Part shown: one piece after another, positions 59,586 through 64,000 of the stretch
Numbering within the stretch: the stretch's first letter is position 1
How the letters are laid out: each line of letters opens with the position of its first letter
Source of the DNA: Glaciecola sp947496235
GTDB taxonomy: Bacteria; Pseudomonadota; Gammaproteobacteria; Enterobacterales; Alteromonadaceae
Assembly (NCBI RefSeq): GCF_050306235.1
Contig: NZ_JBLWFH010000010.1
Span: 87,563 to 151,562 of the forward strand
DNA: 64,000 nt
Reading direction: 5' to 3'
Notes under the pieces: generated by a model
Database searches by the model: none
What the model was told of the DNA's origin: nothing
What the model saw: only the letters and a program-made list of their open reading frames with translations
Translations under genes and position numbers: made by a program

Positions 59586-60479
59586 TTGAAATTACACGAA
59601 GTCATTGAGTTATTTGTTTTAGGCGCCATTTGGGGTGCGTCCTTCATGTTGATGAAAGAAGCCGTACCTGAATTTGGCATCTTTGCACTGGTGGAGTACA
59701 GAGTGCTTGGTGCTAGTATTTGCTTGTTGTTACTCGTGTATTTACGTAAACAACAAGACCATCTGATTCGCTATTGGCCGCGGCTTCTTTTTGTTGGCGT
59801 TGTTAATACCGCTATTCCCTTTTGTTTATTCAACTACTCCGCCGGATATCTCGACGCCAGTTTATTAGCCATTTTAAACGCTGCAGCGCCTATGTTTGGC
59901 GTGGTAGTGGCTTGGTTGTATCTGCGTGAAAAAATCGGTATCTGGGGCATTTTAGGATTGGGGCTTGGCTTTGTTGGGGTTATTTTTATTAGCCTAGATC
60001 CCACCACCTCTGAAGGCGCGGCCTTTGTGCCAGTAATGGCTGCATTAGGAGCCACTCTTTGTTATGGCATTTGTGCCAGTTATATCAAAAAGCATTTAGC
60101 TGGAGCAAAGCCATTCGCTGTAGCGGCGGGCAGTCAAATGTTTGCGGCCATCGCCTTGTTGCCGATCTCATTGGCCAACTTACCCAGCCAAATACCAACG
60201 GCTAACGGCTGGATGTCTGCGACTTTGTTGTCGATTCTATGCACAGGTGTTGCATACATAATGTACTTTGATTTAATCAGCAAAATTGGCGTCACCAAGA
60301 CAATGACGGTTGGTTATTTGGTGCCGCTTTTTGGCATCATGTGGGGCGTTATTTTGCTTGACGAGGTGCTAACCGCCCAGCAGTTACTCGGTGGCGTCTG
60401 TATTCTTACTGGCGTTATGTTAGTCACAAATGTAGTTAAAGTTATTCTCGCTCGCCGCCGACCACAACAGATATCGTAA
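59586..60479 (+). CDS. EamA/DMT-family transporter
   Basis: This 297-aa protein has about ten hydrophobic helices in two EamA repeats, with LGAIWGASFMLMKEAVPEFG at the start and LLSILCTGVAYIMYFDLISKIG and VTKTMTVGYLVPLFGIMWGVILLDE in the second half, typical of drug/metabolite transporters. It starts with TTG directly after the ogt stop. The substrate is unknown; operon position suggests but does not prove a link with alkylation stress. Confidence 0.9.
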   Translation: MKLHEVIELFVLGAIWGASFMLMKEAVPEFGIFALVEYRVLGASICLLLLVYLRKQQDHLIRYWPRLLFVGVVNTAIPFCLFNYSAGYLDASLLAILNAAAPMFGVVVAWLYLREKIGIWGILGLGLGFVGVIFISLDPTTSEGAAFVPVMAALGATLCYGICASYIKKHLAGAKPFAVAAGSQMFAAIALLPISLANLPSQIPTANGWMSATLLSILCTGVAYIMYFDLISKIGVTKTMTVGYLVPLFGIMWGVILLDEVLTAQQLLGGVCILTGVMLVTNVVKVILARRRPQQIS

Positions 60480-60542
60480 AAAAAGCTGACAGTTGTGGTA
60501 AGATTCAGTAAAATTTCGGCATTAAATTTTTGAGGATGAAAA

Positions 60543-61907
60543 ATGGCGTTATCTGTCGTCATTCTGGCCGCAGGGAAAGGCACCAGGATGAAATCTAGTT
60601 TACCCAAGGTATTACATACTCTAGCCAATAAACCCATAGTTGAACACATAATCGATACAGTGAAATCTATCGACTGTGGCGCAATAAATTTGGTGTATGG
60701 GCATGGTGGAGATTTATTGCAATCCAGACTTGGTCATCATCAAGTCAATTGGTGTTTACAGGCTGAGCAGTTAGGCACCGGTCACGCTGTTCAGCAAGCG
60801 GTTGAATACATCGCCGATAATGATGATGTTATGATTTTAGTGGGCGATGCGCCGCTCATAAGTGCACAAACTTTAAATAGACTTGTCGAAGCTAAACAGA
60901 ATGCTGATTTAGCCTTACTCACGGTTAAGTTAGATGACCCGACAGGCATGGGTAGAATTATTCGGCAAGGTGATAATATTGTTGCTATCGTGGAGCACAA
61001 AGACGCGACCCCAGAGCAATTAGCCATTCAAGAAATTAACACTGGCATGATGATAATGTCGGGTAAAGACTTGAAACGTTGGCTGGGTAACTTGTCAAAT
61101 GACAACGCGCAGAATGAATACTACCTTACCGATGTCATTGCTATGGCAGCAGCTGAAGGTAAACAGATTCGCGCCGCACATCCGGTATGGGATAAAGAAG
61201 TAGAAGGTATTAATAATCGACTTCAATTAGCCTCCTTAGAACGTGCTTACCAGCTAAAACAAGCGCAAGAATTGATGCAGCAAGGCCTGCATTTAGCTGA
61301 TCCTAATCGTTTTGATTTACGTGGCAAGCTAACCTTAGGTATGGACGTTCGAATTGACGTTAACGTCGTCATTGAAGGTGAGGTTACGTTGGAAGACAAC
61401 GTAGTCATAAGCCCTAACTGTGTGCTTAAAAATTGCCATATTGGCAAAAACTCCATGATTGAAGCTTTCTCGCATATAGAAGACGCAACAGCGGCCGATA
61501 GTTGTGTTATAGGCCCTTACGCGCGATTACGGCCAAAAGCCAATTTAGCCTCTGGTGCCAAAGTTGGTAACTTCGTGGAAATTAAAAAAGCCAATATCGG
61601 CAAAGGCAGTAAGGTCAATCATTTAACCTATGTGGGCGACGCTGAGATAGGCGCTAATGTGAACATAGGCGCAGGTACTATTACTTGCAACTATGATGGC
61701 GTGAATAAATTTAAAACCACCATTGCTGATGGGGTGTTTATCGGTAGTAATTCTTCTTTGGTGGCGCCTGTCACTATTGGTGAAAATGCGACTGTGGGTG
61801 CTGGTAGCACAATTACCAAAGATGTCGACGCTGAACATTTATCGGTAGCGCGTGGTAAACAACGGAATATTCAAGGCTGGGATAGACCCAGTAAAAAAGA
61901 GAGCTAG
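60543..61907 (+). CDS. glmU: GlmU, bifunctional UDP-GlcNAc synthase
   Basis: GlmU (454 aa) acetylates glucosamine-1-phosphate and then uridylylates it to UDP-GlcNAc. The N-terminal pyrophosphorylase has LAAGKGTRMKSSLPKVLH and EQLGTGHAVQQA; the C-terminal left-handed beta-helix acetyltransferase has VIGPYARLRPKANL and GAGTITCNYDGVNK. The ATG follows GAGGAT. It is three bases upstream of glmS, so consecutive steps of cell-wall precursor synthesis are cotranscribed. Confidence 0.97.
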   Translation: MALSVVILAAGKGTRMKSSLPKVLHTLANKPIVEHIIDTVKSIDCGAINLVYGHGGDLLQSRLGHHQVNWCLQAEQLGTGHAVQQAVEYIADNDDVMILVGDAPLISAQTLNRLVEAKQNADLALLTVKLDDPTGMGRIIRQGDNIVAIVEHKDATPEQLAIQEINTGMMIMSGKDLKRWLGNLSNDNAQNEYYLTDVIAMAAAEGKQIRAAHPVWDKEVEGINNRLQLASLERAYQLKQAQELMQQGLHLADPNRFDLRGKLTLGMDVRIDVNVVIEGEVTLEDNVVISPNCVLKNCHIGKNSMIEAFSHIEDATAADSCVIGPYARLRPKANLASGAKVGNFVEIKKANIGKGSKVNHLTYVGDAEIGANVNIGAGTITCNYDGVNKFKTTIADGVFIGSNSSLVAPVTIGENATVGAGSTITKDVDAEHLSVARGKQRNIQGWDRPSKKES

Positions 61908-61910
61908 GAT

Positions 61911-63740
61911 ATGTGTGGAATAGTTGGCGCTGTCGCCGAACGAAATGTAGTAGAGATTTTACTTGAGGGATTAAGACGGCTCGAATATCGCGGCTATGAT
62001 TCTGCTGGTGTAGCTTTAATAAACAAAGGTGAGCTTTCAGTGGTAAAACGCACTGGAAAAGTTCAAGCATTAGCCGATGCATTAAACCCTGAAAATGGTT
62101 TAGGCACTACAGGTATTGCACACACACGATGGGCAACTCATGGCGGTGTAACCGAAGTGAATGCTCACCCACATACGAGCATTGATCGCTTTGCCGTTGT
62201 GCATAATGGTATCATTGAAAACTACAAAAATTTACGTTCAACCTTAGGTGACAAAGGCTACACATTCGTCTCTGATACCGACACAGAAACCATTGCCCAT
62301 TCTATTGCGGCGAAAATGCAAGAAACAGGTGATTTGTTAACCTCTGTTTTGCAATCTGTGAAAGGCTTTGATGGTGCTTATGGCACAGTTGTCATTGATA
62401 AACAAAACCCAGGTGAAATGGTTGTGGCGCGTTCAGGTAGCCCATTGGTCATAGGTTTGGGAATTGGAGAGAACTTTATCGCTTCTGATCAAATGGCTTT
62501 ATTGCCAGTGACACGTCGATTTATCTTTTTAGAAGAAGGCGATGTAGCCAAGATTACCCGCCATCAGGTGACTATCATTGACGCCAGTGGTGTTGAAGTA
62601 AAACGCGAAATTATTGAATCTGAATTAGAGCATGATGCGGGGGATAAAGCGGGTTATCGTCATTACATGCTGAAAGAAATTTACGAGCAACCTAGTGTGA
62701 TTCGTAATACCTTACATGGCCGCGTAGCTGCAGATGGTTTGGCAGAAAACATCTTTGGTGAAGGTTCAGATAAGATATTTACTGACACACAGTACGTTAA
62801 AATTATTGCTTGTGGTACCTCTTATCACGCGGGTGTGACTGCAAAATACTGGTTAGAACATTATGCAGGTGTGAGTTGTGATGTTGAAATCGCTTCTGAA
62901 TTTAGATATCGCCGCTCGGTTGTCCCCGCAAATGCACTTTTGGTCACCATATCCCAATCCGGCGAGACGGCCGATACATTAGCGGCATTGCGCTTGGCCA
63001 AAGAAACTGGCTATATGTCGAGTTTATCCATTTGTAACGTGAATGGTTCATCCTTAGTTCGTGAATCTGATATGTCATTTATGACTCGTGCTGGGGCTGA
63101 AATTGGTGTTGCTTCTACCAAGGCTTTTACAACTCAATTAGCTGGTTTGTTAATGTTAACTATCGCCATTGGTCAGCACAAAGGCATGAACGAAGACGAC
63201 AAGAACGCCATCATCGAAGCCTTAGCGACCTTACCCGCCAAGTTAGAAGAAACTTTAGGCTTAGCAGCCGAAATTGAAGATTTAGCAGAAGAGTTTTCTG
63301 ATAAACACCATAGTTTGTTTTTAGGTCGAGGGGATCAATATCCCATTGCTATGGAAGGTGCGTTGAAACTCAAAGAGATTTCTTATATTCACGCTGAGGC
63401 TTATGCATCTGGCGAGTTAAAACATGGTCCATTAGCGCTTATCGATGCCGAAATGCCAGTCATTGTTGTTGCGCCAAATAACGAGTTGCTTGAAAAGCTT
63501 CACTCGAATGTTGAAGAAGTGCGCGCACGAGGCGGCATCATGTATGTATTTGCTGATAAGAATGCACATTTTGAAAGTGATGAAACCATGCGCGTAGTAG
63601 ACGTTCCGCACTGTATGGAACCCATAGCGCCAATCATCTACACCATTCCATTACAATTACTCTCATACTACGTTGCCTTAATTAAAGGCACCGACGTTGA
63701 CCAACCAAGAAACCTAGCAAAATCAGTAACCGTTGAATAA
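61911..63740 (+). CDS. glmS: GlmS, glutamine-fructose-6-phosphate aminotransferase
   Basis: GlmS (609 aa) makes glucosamine-6-phosphate from fructose-6-phosphate and glutamine. The N-terminal glutaminase begins MCGIVGAVA with the Cys nucleophile after Met removal, and has RRLEYRGYDSAG and HTRWATHG. The two SIS domains contain CGTSYHAG and SQSGETADTLAAL, and the C-terminus ends NLAKSVTVE. No glmS riboswitch was seen between glmU and glmS, as expected in this group. Confidence 0.97.
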   Translation: MCGIVGAVAERNVVEILLEGLRRLEYRGYDSAGVALINKGELSVVKRTGKVQALADALNPENGLGTTGIAHTRWATHGGVTEVNAHPHTSIDRFAVVHNGIIENYKNLRSTLGDKGYTFVSDTDTETIAHSIAAKMQETGDLLTSVLQSVKGFDGAYGTVVIDKQNPGEMVVARSGSPLVIGLGIGENFIASDQMALLPVTRRFIFLEEGDVAKITRHQVTIIDASGVEVKREIIESELEHDAGDKAGYRHYMLKEIYEQPSVIRNTLHGRVAADGLAENIFGEGSDKIFTDTQYVKIIACGTSYHAGVTAKYWLEHYAGVSCDVEIASEFRYRRSVVPANALLVTISQSGETADTLAALRLAKETGYMSSLSICNVNGSSLVRESDMSFMTRAGAEIGVASTKAFTTQLAGLLMLTIAIGQHKGMNEDDKNAIIEALATLPAKLEETLGLAAEIEDLAEEFSDKHHSLFLGRGDQYPIAMEGALKLKEISYIHAEAYASGELKHGPLALIDAEMPVIVVAPNNELLEKLHSNVEEVRARGGIMYVFADKNAHFESDETMRVVDVPHCMEPIAPIIYTIPLQLLSYYVALIKGTDVDQPRNLAKSVTVE

Positions 63741-63797
63741 CGGTTGCTGGGTTTTGCTGTTCATTTTGTAGATTTGCAAAAAAGTATTACCTAAATA

Positions 63798-63914
63798 AAA
63801 AACAGGCATACTGAACAAAAAATATCATACTTTCATATCCTTGATCTCAGAGGCAGCATTAGACAAATTGCAGATCTTCTAGGTTTAGGTTTTAAAGTAC
63901 CGAATTGTACGTAA
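63798..63914 (+). pseudogene. Possible transposase N-terminal remnant
   Basis: A 38-codon frame after glmS, bounded by stops and lacking a start codon, reads FHILDLRGSIRQIADLLGLG, which resembles the helix-turn-helix at the start of IS21- or IS30-like transposases (SIRQIAxxLGxS). It is too short for a firm call. Its location next to a tandem repeat supports a decayed mobile element, but an accidental match is possible. Confidence 0.25.
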
Positions 63915-63932
63915 ACCGGAAGTAAGCAACGA

Positions 63933-64000
63933 AGAATCGTTATTGAGCTAGCTACATAGAATCGTTATTGAGCTAGCTACATAGAATCGTTATTGAGCTA
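63933..64000 (+). repeat. 25-bp tandem repeat at the window end
   Basis: The unit AGAATCGTTATTGAGCTAGC plus TACAT repeats exactly from 63933, with units starting at 63933, 63958 and 63983; about 2.7 copies are seen before the window ends. The array continues to the right by an unknown amount. No function is evident. Confidence 0.9.

Noticed and set aside
63933..64000. CRISPR array at the window end
   Set aside because: The units are contiguous, with no spacers.

Overview
The window reads as chromosomal DNA of a marine gammaproteobacterium of the Alteromonadales, most likely close to Glaciecola/Paraglaciecola/Alteromonas. This is inferred from the gene content and order (aroQ-accB-accC-prmA-dusB-fis-purH-purD, hslR-hslO, envZ/ompR beside prkB), moderate AT richness, many signalling genes and a secreted algal-polysaccharide enzyme. 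No rRNA, tRNA or CRISPR array was seen, and no non-coding stretch exceeds 300 bases.

Layout. 1-10289 (minus): a type II secretion operon gspC-D-E-F-G-H-I-J-K-L-M, with gspM cut by the left edge. 10400-11724 (plus): heat-shock proteins HslR and HslO. 11875-14919 (minus): EnvZ/OmpR and PrkB. 15212-16120 (plus): a RAYT-like IS200-type transposase. 16133-24008 (minus): purine, Fis/DusB/PrmA, acetyl-CoA carboxylase and AroQ genes. 24272-35950 (minus): a chemosensory cluster with CheA, CheW, CheY, CheR, CheD, CheB, two receptors, and a receiver-PP2C-ATPase plus STAS partner-switching pair. 36166-40990: DsbD, FxsA, GroES/GroEL with a clear sigma-32 promoter. 41187-44282: a TIR-transmembrane-propeller protein of possible defence or signalling role. 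44494-47347: a cytoplasmic receptor, a DinB-like protein and a GNAT. 47383-52096: a sugar locus (BNR-4/GH105 fusion, a MipA/OmpV remnant, gluconokinase, LacI-type regulator) whose promoters share LacI-like operators. 52093-60479: a degenerate GGDEF response regulator, SpeA, a diguanylate cyclase, a serine hydrolase, Ada/AlkA fusion, Ogt and a DMT transporter. 60543-63740: GlmU and GlmS. The window ends in a 25-bp tandem repeat.

Most striking is a small oriented palindrome, CTGGACAGTCYAG, present 18 times between 1.9 and 46.4 kb and absent from the last 17 kb. It occurs in intergenic pairs and triplets and inside genes, where it usually reads Ala-Gly-Gln-Ser. It lengthens the GspJ and GspK prepilin leaders, sits on the TTG start of hslR, is doubled in the CheA linker, and flanks the RAYT-like gene. 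This looks like a REP/RAYT system whose REP unit is tolerated, and partly fixed, inside reading frames. An uptake-signal-like role is the main alternative.
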